Source: Rotaria sp. Silwood1 (taxonomy: Eukaryota; Rotifera; Eurotatoria; Philodinida; Philodinidae). Taken from it: 64,000 nt of DNA. The notes beneath the pieces were generated by a model. It had not been told where the DNA came from and searched no databases. It worked only from the letters and a program-made list of their open reading frames with translations. The position numbers and the translations under genes are program-made. The stretch is from assembly GCA_905250075.1 (NCBI GenBank), contig CAJNOP010000088.1, positions 1 to 64,000 on the forward strand, in the 5' to 3' direction. Positions 10,688 to 23,639 of the stretch are shown piece after piece. Numbering within the stretch: position 1 is the first letter of the stretch; every line of letters begins with the position of its first letter.

Positions 10688-11923
10688 ATGTACAATTCAA
10701 TAATAAAATCTTCTTCAAGTATTTCTTTATCTTCCAACGAATCATTATCAGCTGGAACAACAAATACTAATTCTTTTCCACTAATGCGTAATGATTATAG
10801 TCTTGACAGTGTTTGTTGTACCAAGCGAACATTACATACATTTACACATATGTGGATTGTTGAAAATTTTTCATCATATCTTCAAGATCCAGAACCTATT
10901 ATTTGTTTATCATCATCACCATTTAGTCCTGTTACAGGTGCTAGTGCATCTACACAATGGCGTCTTGTTTGTTATCCAAAAGGCAATTATGGCGCAGCAT
11001 CAAATTATATGTCAATATTTCTTGAATATATTAAAGGTGAACGTGATATAAAAGCTAAAGCTGAATATTCACTTGTCAATCGTAAATGTGAATTAACTGA
11101 AATGCGTAAAGATGTACAATTTTCAATTTATAAATGTGGGAATTCACGTGGTTTTATTAATTATGTTAAATATGATACATTAACATTACTTGAGAATGAT
11201 ACACTTGATGATGATAAACTTAAAATATTTGTGCGTATAACAATAATGGATGATGCTATAACTGAAGAAACAAAATATCAAGAATTTGATGATACTGAAA
11301 GTATTAATTTTACAACACGTGGTCTTGAAGCTCTTGTACGAGATTTTACTCAATTATTGCTTCATTCTTCATCAAAAATGAGCGATATTAAAATTATCGT
11401 GAAAACTTCAATATCATATAGTACAGATGTAACTGAATCTGATGGTGATTCAAATCCATCTATTGTTACTTTTAATGCTCATAAATTAATTCTTGCTGCT
11501 CGATCACCTGTATTTGCAGCTATGTTTTCAAATTCTACTTTAGAAAATACAAAAAATGTTATCGAAATAAATGATTTACGTTCTGAAACAATTCAATCAA
11601 TGCTTGAATATATTTATACTGGTAAAGTAAATGATATAAAAAAATCTACAGTTGAATTATATCGCTGTGCTGATAAATATCAATTAGAAGATTTACGTTT
11701 ACAAGCTGAAATGGCTTTAATGAATTCTTTATCAATTGATACAAGTGCTGAAATCTTATTACTTGCTGATCAACATCATTCAAAAGATCTTAAATCACGT
11801 GTTATACAATTTATTGTCAATGGAAATCTTAAAGCTATCACACAAACAGAAGGTTGGCATAAATATGTTGCATGCATTCCAGATTTAGTAACTGAAGTCA
11901 TACAAGCAACGGCTCTTGAATAA
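10688..11923 (+). CDS. SPOP: MATH-BTB protein, SPOP/roadkill-type adaptor of Cullin-3 ubiquitin ligase
   Basis: A 411-residue single-exon protein. After a Ser-rich N-terminus (1-48) comes a MATH domain (about 50-190; THMWIVENFS start, TQWRLVCYPKGN core, DDKLKIFVRITI end). A BTB/POZ domain follows (about 230-345; LAARSPVFAAMFSN and MLEYIYTGKV), then a C-terminal 3-box/BACK-like helical region (ADKYQLEDLRLQAEMAL, ending EGWHKYVACIPDLV). The order and C-terminal wording match animal SPOP (374 residues in human). SPOP uses MATH to hold substrates and BTB to bind Cul3. Odd points are an extra acidic/Ser loop inside the BTB (about 241-255) and the loss of a substrate-pocket tryptophan: where SPOP has DWGF this protein has SRGF. 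Bdelloids carry many MATH-BTB paralogues, so orthology to SPOP itself is likely but not certain. Confidence 0.88.
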   Translation: MYNSIIKSSSSISLSSNESLSAGTTNTNSFPLMRNDYSLDSVCCTKRTLHTFTHMWIVENFSSYLQDPEPIICLSSSPFSPVTGASASTQWRLVCYPKGNYGAASNYMSIFLEYIKGERDIKAKAEYSLVNRKCELTEMRKDVQFSIYKCGNSRGFINYVKYDTLTLLENDTLDDDKLKIFVRITIMDDAITEETKYQEFDDTESINFTTRGLEALVRDFTQLLLHSSSKMSDIKIIVKTSISYSTDVTESDGDSNPSIVTFNAHKLILAARSPVFAAMFSNSTLENTKNVIEINDLRSETIQSMLEYIYTGKVNDIKKSTVELYRCADKYQLEDLRLQAEMALMNSLSIDTSAEILLLADQHHSKDLKSRVIQFIVNGNLKAITQTEGWHKYVACIPDLVTEVIQATALE

Positions 11924-12150
11924 AAGCAAACATAAACTTAAGATGTAAACCTTGCTAAACTGCATCTATTCATTCTTCTTGAGTTTTTTTTTCGTTTGTT
12001 CGCTAATACCTAGTCACCTTCGTTTTATATGTATTTTATCAAGGACAGACGATCGATGTACAGTTTCATTTTTTTTCTTGCTTTTTGTACTTAAATTCTG
12101 TTTTTTATTTTGTCACTCTATGATCAATTTATTGTTTATCCTTCAATTTA

Positions 12151-12156
12151 AATAAA
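12151..12156 (+). terminator. Candidate poly(A) signal of the MATH-BTB gene
   Basis: AATAAA about 230 bp after the stop codon, inside the AT-rich string AATAAAAATAAATA and downstream of T-rich sequence. Position and strand fit the 3' end of the MATH-BTB transcript. Cleavage cannot be seen. Confidence 0.4.
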
Positions 12157-12403
12157 AATAAATATTTATCATATGAACACTGATCGACAGAAATGAAACG
12201 ATAAAGGATATTGCGTTTATTTGTCATTTATTCTATTAACAAGGTCTCTTGTCGAAGGTGATTAGTTGATTAATTAATTTTCACACGAACATGGTTCAAT
12301 GAACCAGATGAAGAAAAGAAAACTATAAGCTGTTGTATCAATTTTATTTTAACGTGTCAAATTGACAGTTAATTAATTTTAATTCATATTTTTTTTTTGT
12401 CGA

Positions 12404-15400
12404 TTATGATAATAATGATCCATGATCATTCTTATTTGAAAACAATGATATACTTCTATTAAGAATATTATGTTGATATTCAATATCCTCGGTTGTTGTT
12501 TGTTCAGTAATTGATGTAATACAATGCATAGGTAGAATTAGATGTTTTTCTTATACATCGGCAATCGATATTGGTAGTGTTAACGGTAGTAGTACATCAT
12601 TCATTTCTAAATCGATACCATCTGATTTATTTGTTATTTTTCCTGATTGCTGACATTCAAGTATATTCTTAATGAATGTTGATGTATATTTCATGTCGTT
12701 TATTTTATTAGTAATATCGTCTTAGGATACTCTATTGGATAGTGCAGATAATATTATTGATGTAGAGAAAAAATTGAACATTTACTTTCTTGTTTATAAC
12801 TACTATTTGAAAGAATTATGATGTTCATTATCTAAAGTAGGTAGAATGAGTGTTTGATCTAATAAATTTACACAATGCATTTTTTTTAGCAAAGCAACTA
12901 CATCTTCAAGTTATTACTAGAAGGAAATTTTAATAAACCTAAAAGTATGCGAGAATTTTATTACCGTTATACAAAAATTTCCGTTAGAGAAAAAGATTTA
13001 GAAAAATTTCATTAATAAATTTTGATATGAAAATAAATATCATCTGATGTCTTTCAATCATCTATGTACGTGAATATAGTTTCGGCGATCGCTTTTTACA
13101 TTCATGCTTTCTGTATATCTATCATATATATCAACTGTGAGTAGGATGACACGATATCGCCGAATTTTGGCAATGAGCTTATTGACTGCCAATATTTGTC
13201 TTTTCAACGTTTTAATAACTACTAATCTATCGATCTAAGAACAATTCTTTCGGTGTTGAAAACTGTTCGAAGAAAAATAATGCTACTCATAGTTTTTCTG
13301 TTTTTTATACAATCATCAAGTTAATACATCTGTATCTGTTCTGTATGAATAAATGAGAATGAAAATGACTTATTGGACTTCTTAATTACTGAGGTCTTAT
13401 CAGATTTTTAAGTTAGACTAGTTTTGGCAAATAGTTTTTCGAATGTTGCAACACAATTAGCTAATACTCTTATGGATGATTAATAAAGAAAACACTTTTC
13501 TGTTTTGTATGGTTCATTAAACATACGTATTTGTTCTTCCTTGTCGATTACTTTGTTGATGCATACGTATATTTCCTGAGGATTAGGTTTGTTTTCTAAA
13601 GGATTATGTATTGAATGCTATACTTGTAAAAGATTCTGAAAATAAAAAATAATTCATAAAATTCTCATAAGAAAATATAAATTGACTTTATATTTCTTTA
13701 GATTGACTAAAGCATTGTTTCTTTCTTCAATGAATTCATCTAGTTTTTTGTTTTAAATATGTAAATAAGAAGAAAAATTAGTAAAATGGAATTTGAATTT
13801 TTTTTTTAGATGTAATCGATTATGATTGCTTCCTTCTTCCAAAATCCTAGATCCGCTTCTATTAAAATGTAATCTTGTATTAATAAATTTGATATAAAAA
13901 AGCATTCAAAGCAGAATAAAACTCAAGAAATATTTTTCGTATTTCTTGATATGTATGACGAATAATTATTGAATTCTAGTAATTCAATCAATTACGATTG
14001 ACTACAGTTCAAATGAATGTTTTTTTCGAACTTCTACTCATGTCAATTAAGCAAAAATTAACCTGTTAACTAATTATTGCAATTTGATCAATCATTCAAT
14101 GTTCTCATCATCGAAGAAAATAATAGCGTAAAGATATACATTTAAATCAATACAAAACAATAAACAGCTTGTTACTATTTTTGAATACGATAATAATCTA
14201 TACATATCTCCATCATCAAATAATCTACAAAAAAGAGTTGATAATATTTGTATTCTTACAAAATTAAAAAAATAATATTCCAACCTGAACTAGACTCTAA
14301 ACTCACCTGGCATATATATAATACATTCATGTATCACTACTCGAAAAATGTTCAATATTTCAAATAAGACAAATTTGTTATCAGTTCTTTTGTATCTACT
14401 CGAGTATACTTTCATTTATCTACGAAAATATCAAATTCATTTTTAAAAAGAACTTTTTGTATTTGCACGCGACTTAAAAGATTTATATTTCCAGTACCTT
14501 TCCACTGCGATGCATCATTGCTCGTGCTTTGCAAAACCATGATCATTGTCGGATATTCTGGAGAATTGAAAGCCTCTCGAAAGTGTTCTTTGTAGTGGTT
14601 TTAGCCAGACTTTATAGACAATACTGCTTTTTGGGGTTAAAGTTCATGTGTAAAGTCTCTATTCAGGCGTAAAAAAAAAATGAACCAGCTGTCGTAATAA
14701 ATGTTGTCATGACCTTCGACTATGATACATCTTTAGCTAGATAGTTTGTTCTTTCTTGTGTGTTCTGATACCATGTATTACACTATTTGGTTTTTTTTGC
14801 CTTTCTATCCTTTCGATGCAATCCTGTCGAGGTACTTTTTATGTCTATGTGTGTTATTCTGAATTTTTACATGAAGCTATCGTTTAAAGTTTTGACATGG
14901 AACTGAATAAATGGACGATTACATTGAGAATGTTGTTAAGTTTGTCTAGTACCGCAATCGGAGTATGCAGTGTGTTGGTTGCTTCGAGATTTAAAAAATG
15001 AATACCCTTTAAAAGTGATGTACACAGTTTTGTAGATCTTGAAATTTTCCATAATTTGATGCATAAATAAATAGTAAATAATTGAAAAGCTGGCTTCAGC
15101 TTCAGTCCGATTCATTATAGTCAACGCGTTAGTTTCTTTATTTTTAAAACGAATTCCATTCATTTTTTGTCGATAACTAAAATAGTTCTACATCAAGTCT
15201 TGTTAAAAAGCATCATAATCTTCATTGAATCATTAGCTTAAAGTTCGTCCGATTGAAAATTTAGGCTTTTAAAGAAAAATCTTAAAATTGAAAATCTTGA
15301 ATATCATGTGGATTTAGAATTAAAATATTCTACGTCATTGTTTAATTGTCAATTAAGATGTACACTTGTTCCTTGTAAACTATCTACAAGCTTTTCAAAT

Positions 15401-15520
15401 TCATCACGTTCATATTTGAATTTTTGTCTTACTACTAAATTTTTCTTGTAAAATTGCCATTTATAAATATGTGAACTGTTCATCACAAATTCAACATTAC
15501 ACCTCACTGTTCAATAATTC
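12404..15520 (-). pseudogene. Decayed multi-exon gene of unknown family
   Basis: On the minus strand several blocks keep protein-like sequence and codon bias, but in-frame stops break them. Examples, from the 5' (high) end: DEFEKLVDSLQGTSVHLN (near 15400); PTMIMVLQSTSNDASQW (near 14530); DEFIEERNNALVNLKK (near 13715), followed by a readable intron with TTTTCAG acceptor (near 13640); then VCINKVIDKEEQIRMFNEPY (near 13550), NCVATFEKLFAKTSLT (near 13440), DDITNKINDMKYTSTFIKN (near 12700) and ILPMHCITSITEQTTTED (near 12520). The last block ends at 12404. Surviving splice signals suggest a once-normal spliced gene rather than a retrocopy, perhaps with coiled-coil parts. The blocks may belong to more than one dead gene. 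I do not recognise the family. Confidence 0.45.
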
Positions 15521-15574
15521 CAGTAGTGGTTGCTGAAGGTCTACGTTATTCAACATGTATGTACAAGGTATTGT

Positions 15575-15850
15575 GCTTAAGTCTTGGCATCATCAATCAT
15601 GAAATAATCTTGGACAAGTCACTAATAGCTGTTTGTTTCGGATCACTAGTCCTATAGCATGCTGGCCATGTTATGACATTCATCTACCTTTATGGTTAGT
15701 CAGGATACATGGGAAGCACAAGAACTCTGCGTCAGGTTAGCCTTCTATCTAGACCTAAGGTTAGTACTAGTTGTACGAAAGATATCCGACGATCGAATCT
15801 ACTGCTAGATAGCACCGCTCACTGTAAGGTGTTTGAACGGCAGGAATATT
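15575..15850 (+). repeat. SINE-like dispersed repeat, copy 1
   Basis: This shares several blocks with the copies at 46585-46870 and 48305-48620. One is ATCATGAAATAATCTTGGAC followed by AAGTCACTAATAGCTGTTTG; another is GTTAGTCAGGATACATGG; a third is AGTTGTACGAAAGATAT followed by a GCAGCTC-like tail. The tRNA-like head seen in the 48.3-kb copy is poorly kept here. It lies just beyond the 3' end of the torsin gene. Confidence 0.6.
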
Positions 15851-15973
15851 TTTTTCTTACTGTTTATCAATGATTGTAGCTATAATCAAAAAATTCAATA
15901 TATCAATCACGCCAACAAAGAAAAAGAAAATAAATATGATTTAATTTTTGAAGTTTAACAAAACCAAAAACAA

Positions 15974-18900
15974 TTACAATAAATCATCAAAATCTTCTGT
16001 TCGTTTTTTTGTTTTTTTTAATGTTGGTTGAAGACTTTCAAAAATATAATGAAGTTTTTGTTGAACTTTTTTACAACCTGATACAGAATATTCTAGAGAT
16101 GAAAACGATGATGATATAAATTCAATTAAATTTAAAACATAATTAATAATATCATCTTCAGATAATTCATATTCATATTCATCATTATCAAGAATTATTT
16201 GAAGTTGTCGTTTTATACAACCATGAATATGTATACGTTCAAGAGGAAGAAAGGGAACAAAAAATGTAACTAAATGTCGATCAATCAATGATGCAGATTG
16301 TAACCCACCTATATAAAAAGAATACAATCAACATTAAACTAAAAAGTAAATTCTTTTTTTAACCTTGTTCACTAAATGATGCACTCGAAAGAGCTTGTTG
16401 AAATTCAAGAATATTATAATTTTCACGTTTTATTGATGACAAATGATTTTTTTCAGCTAATTTAATTATTGATGTAGCACCAGTATTACTATAAAGCAAA
16501 ATTTTTTTTTCATTTAAATTAAATTAATTTCTCTGTCAATACCTTAAGAAGATAAAAATCGTTTTACGAAAATCAGTCGGACGAGAACTAGTAGGAGTAT
16601 GAAAATCAATATAATATAGAATAACATCTAATAACTGATTAGGCATTTGATCGATTTCATCAAAGACAAATGTTGCTTGTTGACATGCACTAGTTATTTC
16701 TTCAATGTCTTTCGTTAAACGATCCTATAGTAAAGAAAATATATATGAATATATGCAAAATTAGCCAAAACGTAGACTTGATTATCATCGATTTGATTTT
16801 TATTCTTTAAAACTTCTAGTTTTTTTTTAAGAAGTTCTCTTAATATAAATATATAACACAATGCTGATTCTTTCAGCTCATATCTACTTAAGTTTGATTA
16901 GTTGAAAAAGCAATTAGTAAATAACTTTCAAACTTAACCATGAAAAAGTCCAAGAATTTCAAAATAGATCAACACCAGAATCTATATCTATGAGGATATT
17001 GTCATACAGATTCGACTTCACAATATCACCTCATCAAAACTAGCTTTTTAGCGATCTATTCACATTGATTCATGAAACTATTTATCTTACTATCATCTCA
17101 AGATTTCCTAAGAAGAAAGACTTTTACCATTCGAAATTGATTTTTCGACATCTCAGTCGGTTACAAGAAGATTTTTGGTTTCTAGATTAGTAACCAATTC
17201 CGTCGCTAACAAGAAATAACGCCAGTTCTTGAAAAACTCTAAATAGATTCAGCAAAAAGAATCCTTACATGAGGATTTTGTAGCTTGACGAGTTCTCTAG
17301 AAAACGCACTTTTGAGCTTTCCTTTTTTTTTGAACCTGGATTATTTGTACATGGGAAAATATGCAGCAAGAAACTTTTGTTGTTTTCTGTATCATGCCGC
17401 TTACATTAGTTTTTCAATAATTACTTGAGAAAACATTGATCTAAGCAGTGAGTTTTACAGAAGATCTAAAGTAACTCAACATACATTGGATGCAAAAAAT
17501 TCGTTAAAATAAAGTTCAGAGTTCAGAAAAATACACATTTTTATTTTGCAAAATCATGTCGCTAACCAATGAAACTGTCCATAGAATCATCAAAATAATT
17601 CATACGTATGGATAAGTCTATGATTTTCCTTTACTTACACATATCATACCTTGTACTGACTAATATGTGCCGTATCGGTATGCATAAAATCACGTGAAAC
17701 AACATAGAGTCGAACGTATTTACTTTTGTAACCTTGACGATAAAGACTTTCAACAATGTGTTTCGCAACAAAGTTTTTTCCTAAATAGAAAATAAAATCA
17801 AATAGCACAAATACAAATTAATGAAAATATTTTTTTGGATAATTAGTTTAGAAATTTGTGAATGATGAGATAGTTTAGGTTAGAGAAATATACATTCATA
17901 TATTTATCTATTTAATAAGGCTTTGTCATTATGGTAATGGACAAGTCTATAGAGTTATTCGTATTTTGTTTTTAGTTGATATTTAATTTGATGATTTGAG
18001 CTAACCGAAAAAAGCGTTTCAAAAAGTTTGGACCTGTAAGTTCGATTTATTTTAGATGAATTCTTTACTGAGTCCAAATGACTAGAGTAACCATTCGTAA
18101 AACAATGGCAGACAATAAGGAAAATATAGAAATAAAAAAACTTTAGGACAAGGTCTTGAAGCAAACTCTATAACGTATCAATTGCCTGCAAAATATTTTG
18201 TTTTAAATCTTTGCATCTTGAGTTTCAAAATCTATAAGTTTAGAAAAAAACCGCAAAAGTTGGATCTTTTTAAAAGTGTTTTTCTACCAACAAACTAGAT
18301 ATATGATGGAAAGGTATTTTGTGGTGTACAATGATGGCCATATCTACCGCTAGTATTAATACCATCCGAAAATTTCACAAAATTGATATAGAAAAGAGAT
18401 GATAAAATACACAATGATTACTACAAATTTTTCCAGAAAAACTAATCTCAAGTTGTTCGGTCCATACAACTATGCTTATATTACACGAAGTGATACAGAA
18501 AATTATTTTTTATAAAATGAGACATTCATGAGCATTCTACAACATTTTTTCGTCGAACTATATTAGATTTACAGAAGACATTAGGATAGAATTTTTATCA
18601 AGTCATTCTTTTTATATGGTCACTAAAGTAACCAAACTACCCTTATAAATGAGAGTGCATCAGATTGATATATCAAAAACAACTCATATTCTCTTTCAAT
18701 GTTTATTTCATCAGTGACCCTTCTAGAACCGCTATGGAAAGTAAAGGATTCAGTAGTTTACTTCCTGAATATACTGAAGTTGTTTTCAAATATTCATTTT
18801 AATTTGTATCTAATTTTTAGCTGAAATATGAATTGATTTTTATGACCCAAACTACATAAGTGTATCTAATCCTTATTTTAACTATCAACATAAATAATAT

Positions 18901-19206
18901 TCGACTGTTATAATACATACCTGTACCAGTACCACCATGTAAAGAAAGAACAAGAGATTTGGACGGATTTGGATTAGATACATGTGAACTAATTGATCTT
19001 AATATGAGATCATACACAAGTGGTTGACCTATCAATTGGTTTTTCAAACGTAAATTAAGTTCTTAAGAAAATTGAAATGAAAACAAAAACATCTTGCTAC
19101 ATATCATTAGAATAGAGAAATTACCTTTTATATCATTCCTTATCCAATAGTTTGAACAACATTCCATTACACAAAATATATCAAAAATACTTTTCAGAAG
19201 CACCAT
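15974..19206 (-). CDS. Torsin-family AAA+ ATPase
   Basis: A six-exon model: 19206-19125, 19061-18921, 17780-17650, 16724-16543, 16488-16364, 16308-15974; all GT-AG and in frame, 331 residues (human TOR1A has 332). Torsins are ER/nuclear-envelope ATPases switched on by LAP1/LULL1-type cofactors. Visible motifs: a short hydrophobic N-terminus; the ECC cysteine pair; IGQPLV; SNPNPSKSLVLSLHG leading to the Walker A GTGTGKN (about 69-76, split by an intron as GTGTG/KN, with the torsin-specific Asn); Walker B FVFDEID (about 137-143); sensor-1 FIFLSNTG; LIDRHLVTFFVPFLPLE; and the C-terminal conserved Cys in SGCKKV. The signal peptide is weak, so an additional 5' exon in 19210-19490 is possible and the start is uncertain. 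Introns 2 and 3 are unusually long (about 1.14 and 0.93 kb) for this window. It lies in tandem behind the pantothenate kinase. Confidence 0.9.
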
Positions 19207-19491
19207 TTTCTTTTTTTTTGTATCTTCAAACAAATAAACATCAAAAACACAAAGCATCTGAACCACTAGGTCAAAAAACCACGTATTTAATTTTTGGAAA
19301 AACAAAAAACAACAAACAAATCAACAAAGAGTTGTTTGCCGAAAAACAGCAATATTTGCAACTCTGTTATTGTTAGTACAAAAAAAAGCGACGCTAACAT
19401 TGTTATTATCCATAATAAGTCTCGAGTTAGTATCACAAAACAAATGTAAATAGACAAAACATAAATTGAACAGACAGAATTTTAAAAATAA

Positions 19492-22484
19492 TCAATGTTG
19501 AGAAGTATTAATGAGATCATTGTTATCCATTATGAATTCTCTCAAACAACCGACAGCACTAAAGTATCCCTAAATAAAAGAAAAAAATTTAATACAATAT
19601 ATAGAAGATTTTTTCTTAGTTTCTTTTACCTCATGTTCAAGAAATATAGCTTTTATTTTTCCACGCGACCAATAATCCATAGCATAAGCTAATATACGCA
19701 TTGATAAATCATTAATACGTAAAAAACTGCCACTAAATAATATTCTATCAACATTCTATGAATCAATAAAAAAAAAAAGTATATTAAAGAAAAAAAAACA
19801 AATTCAATTTCTAACTTCTGTTCGTGCACACATCATGGAAATCGAACCAATATTATTTAGAACGGTTACTAATGTTGCTCGAGCTAAATCAGATTTTGTT
19901 GCTTGTTCACGTTTCTCTGGTAAATTCATATGACCAAAACTAGAACAATAAATAAAAGCATTTCATCAATCAGTTTCTAAGCACAACAATTGAATAAAGA
20001 CATTTAAGGTTATTGTTAAGATTAGAGATGAAAGCCATCACCAGTAGACGCAAAACTTTAAAGATATATTAGTTGTCACTGCTAACGCTCAAACAAATCA
20101 ATCGCCATCGATTAATACATCGGCTTAAATTTCTAGTCAAGACTTTTTTAAATAAACTTAGCTATGGTATATATACTTTTATTCTATTTTCACCGCTGTA
20201 CTCAACTATTTACGGCACATGAGTATTATAGATTGCCGTTCAACAAATCCATTTCAAACTTTGAACAAACATTATCCAATTAGTGGTCATTATTTTCTTT
20301 CATAGAATACAGACTACGATCGGAAAAGTAGTAATCTTGATTTTCCTACTATTTGAAAACTACAGACCGATTTATCGAACCTTATTTATCAAAATCTAAT
20401 TGCGTTTTTTGATAGACTATGTTCATTACTATACATTGAAGTTGTTTATATATACCTGCTTGCTACAATATGGCCAGGTAAACCAAATCGTTCATAATCA
20501 CCACCATAAATATCTCTGACTAATTTATCAACCTAATTTAATCAATCAAACAATTAAATAAAAATTATGATAATAAAAAAATAAAACTAACCTTAGTACT
20601 ATCACCTTCAGTCGCTAATTTAATAGCTTCATCATAACTTGAACAACCCGTTAACAAACAACATAAACCTAAAAACGTACCACCGCCTATACTATAATAG
20701 ATATTTGAGGAAAAAAAAGAAACCATAATGATTAAAATAATATAAATACATCAAAGTTTATAAAACCAACCTTGTACCAGTTATACGTCGATAATTAGTT
20801 TCTGATTCAACATGCAATATACTAATTCCGCTACCAATATTAACCAAAAGAAATGGATTTTTAATATCAAATTCAAATGTATGTTTATTTGGATTAGCAG
20901 CATTTTGTGGTTCTTCATAATAAAAACATTCATTTGGATTAAGTTTACTTAAATAACTTAAACCTTTTATTAATGTATCAAGTTCATCACATTTACACCA
21001 ACGTAACTTTAATTTCTAATAGTAGGAAAAAAAATCCAAAGTTTTTCTTATTACACATTATATATGACAACGTACATTAACTGCATCGTTTTCAAATTTA
21101 TAAGCACCACCACCTGTTGCAAAAACTTCAAAAGTAAGTGTATGTAAATTTTTCATGATACATAAATCAATAAAATTTGGCATTCTAGCTGTTGGAAATC
21201 GAATAAAATGAAGATTTCCACGACGACCACCTAATTCTATATTAGTTAATTCAAGAGTATCATCACGAAAACCGTCTTCACCATATGCACGATTTGATGT
21301 TAAATAATGACGAATATTCATTAAAATTTCACCTTCTGTACGAATTTCATCTGGGGTTAAATCAAGTGGTTCAAAATAAACAAGTTTAACTAATGTTCCA
21401 CCAATATCAATAGCAAACCAAGGAAAAACTATATCATAGACAAATAAGAATACAAACGATATACACCTTGAGCGAAATTCTTCACCCTCATTCTTTTCGT
21501 ATAGAACCATACTTTGATCTCAATTTAATATTAGTTACAAGAATGGCTTAATATACGTCTTTCAATACGATTGAACAACAATACAAATGAATTGGTTGAC
21601 AGAATACTCCACGACCGAGTTATCTATTTTTTCTTTATATTTGCTAATTGTTTTCGATCATTGAACTGTCTTCGTTGCAAACTCGAAGCTTTTCCCATAA
21701 TGCGGTATATTCAATTATACAGATCCAGCTGAGTAAAACTAATAAATAAATTATTCTATCAATCAGTGCATTTATTGAGTTGGATAACTATATTGAATGG
21801 CGTACACTCTTCATTGATGTAGGTCCTACGACTTGTTCACAGTATACAGCCTTCCGAAAAGTCCGAAACTTCAGCCAAAAAAACGTCATTCTTATAGAAT
21901 AAATAGAGGGTGATAATCTGCATTGGATAGTATTGAACAAATTTACTAACTGTAAAACTTTCTGAGATAACTGAAAAAACTTTATCAAAAACGTAACAGC
22001 ATTACGTTTGAACAAGCCGCCTAATGAATCATACACTACATTAAAATACAGTATTTAAGCCATTCTTGTAGCCAACATGTATCTGAGACCAAAGGCGTTC
22101 AATACGAAAAAACGGAGAAGGGAGGCTTTTGCCCATGGATGTGTATATATTTTTTGTTTTTGTGTTATCAAACCTGGAAGAACTTTTTGTTCAGATGATT
22201 GTTGAAAATTAGCGATAGGTGAAACATGATTTGTTGACGTTTTTGAATGCTTATTTATAATTTTATTGGAATGTTCGATACCATTATAACTAAAACAATA
22301 AATTTGATTTAGTAGCATAATAATAAAAGTACATATAATGCATATGACAAAGAATCTCTCTATGAAATAATAACAGTTAAAATTGTTGTCTATATAATTT
22401 TTTTACTGTTTCTCTTTCTTCAATGATAGGATAGACAGATTAAAAAGTAAGAGGAAGATTAAAAAAGTACCTTTTTGTGTCCAT
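19492..22484 (-). CDS. PANK: Pantothenate kinase (type II, animal PANK)
   Basis: Catalyses ATP-dependent phosphorylation of pantothenate, the first and rate-setting step of CoA synthesis. Nine-exon model: 22484-22471, 22289-22174, 21428-21076, 21015-20771, 20691-20592, 20532-20456, 19939-19816, 19755-19630, 19569-19492; all GT-AG and in frame, 410 residues (human PANK3 370). The core reads [44 protein letters not shown], then [12 protein letters not shown] with the catalytic Glu. It continues with [19 protein letters not shown] with the acetyl-CoA-binding Arg, [31 protein letters not shown] and FLEHEGYFSAVG. Exons 1-2 (MDTKS, then YNGIEHSN to KVLP) are inferred from matching splice phases, not homology. 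Without them the core frame would stay open to a Met at 21510. The third exon starts two residues before the conserved core. Confidence 0.92.
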
Positions 22485-23639
22485 CTTGGTTTTATCAATA
22501 TGAATTAAATAGGATTATTCGATCAACATCTAAAATGAGAATATAGATTTAATAGTATGACTTACACAGTTAGAAAGCATTATTTTTTTTTTAATTCTGT
22601 TAATAAATGCATATATAAAAAACACAGACTCATTATTATCTCCAGATGATTCTGGCTGGAGAATATTGCATTTTTGATCATTTCTTCTCTTTGTTTTTGT
22701 GTATTTATTCTCAATAGTCTAAATGAAAAAAAAAATAAATTATTTTTTTATTAGAAAGTCTTCAAACTAATACTTTGATCAGAAATTCATGCTTTTTATG
22801 TCTAATTACTTATACAGCTCGTCCTGAAATCGCTAAGAAAATCTTTCCATTTTTGTGAGAACTCAATCCCACTTTTACTCTATTTTCATGCCAAGAACTC
22901 TCTTCCTGTGTGGACCTATCCTCGCAACAAATGCAATGCTATATATAGAGCGATAACAAGGGCTCGAAAATCCATCATAAAGAATTCCATGGATGATGAA
23001 CAACAAAAGAAAAAAATCCTTGATGTATGACTAACAACAAAACAAAAGAAGAAAAATATGAATGTCTAGGTATAAAAAAGAAAAGCCTTATCATCGTATC
23101 TGGAGAAGATATAGGTCATAACAGTTCTAATCTAAGCATCTTTAGTCAAACAAAGCTTGAATACATGTGTGGAATTTGTATATGATTATATTTCACTACA
23201 TGACGTAACTCACTATGATCCTCAGATATTGTTGTGATCTTAAACAAGAAATATGGAATAACATGACAATCACATACTCATTAATGATCATTTTCTGTTA
23301 TGAGCCATTTCCAGCTGAACAAATACCATATGTCTCATCTTCTACAGATATATAAAATCACATTTGTTGTTTTCTATTACTATCAAATGCATCTCGACCT
23401 ATGGTATCGAACAAATGAAAAAATATTTTCATCAATCTTGAATATATCTAACCTTTCAATGATTCTTACACTAGTTCTATTAACATATGAAATTGATTAG
23501 TTTATAATACTTTGAAAATATTTTGAAGTGTTATTATTTTACGGTTTGCTTTCGAAGCACAATAATTAGCGCTTAAGAAATATACAACGGGTATCAAAGC
23601 TCAAATCAAACCGACCTTTACTGATTCAAGTTCGTTGCA
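22485..23639. other. Gene-free interval upstream of the pantothenate kinase
   Basis: Presumably contains the PANK promoter. No coding exon, RNA gene or repeat is supported, and a 66-residue plus-strand frame near 23300 has no coding bias. Confidence 0.45.

Noticed and set aside
12294-12308. TGGTTCAATGAACCA palindrome as an operator or terminator
   Set aside because: Isolated, short and without a positional link to any gene; palindromes of this size are expected by chance in 64 kb.
21428-21510. Start of pantothenate kinase at a Met at 21510
   Set aside because: The stretch has no similarity to the family. A splice acceptor at 21429-21430 with phase-matched upstream exons explains the N-terminus better, though the alternative is not excluded.
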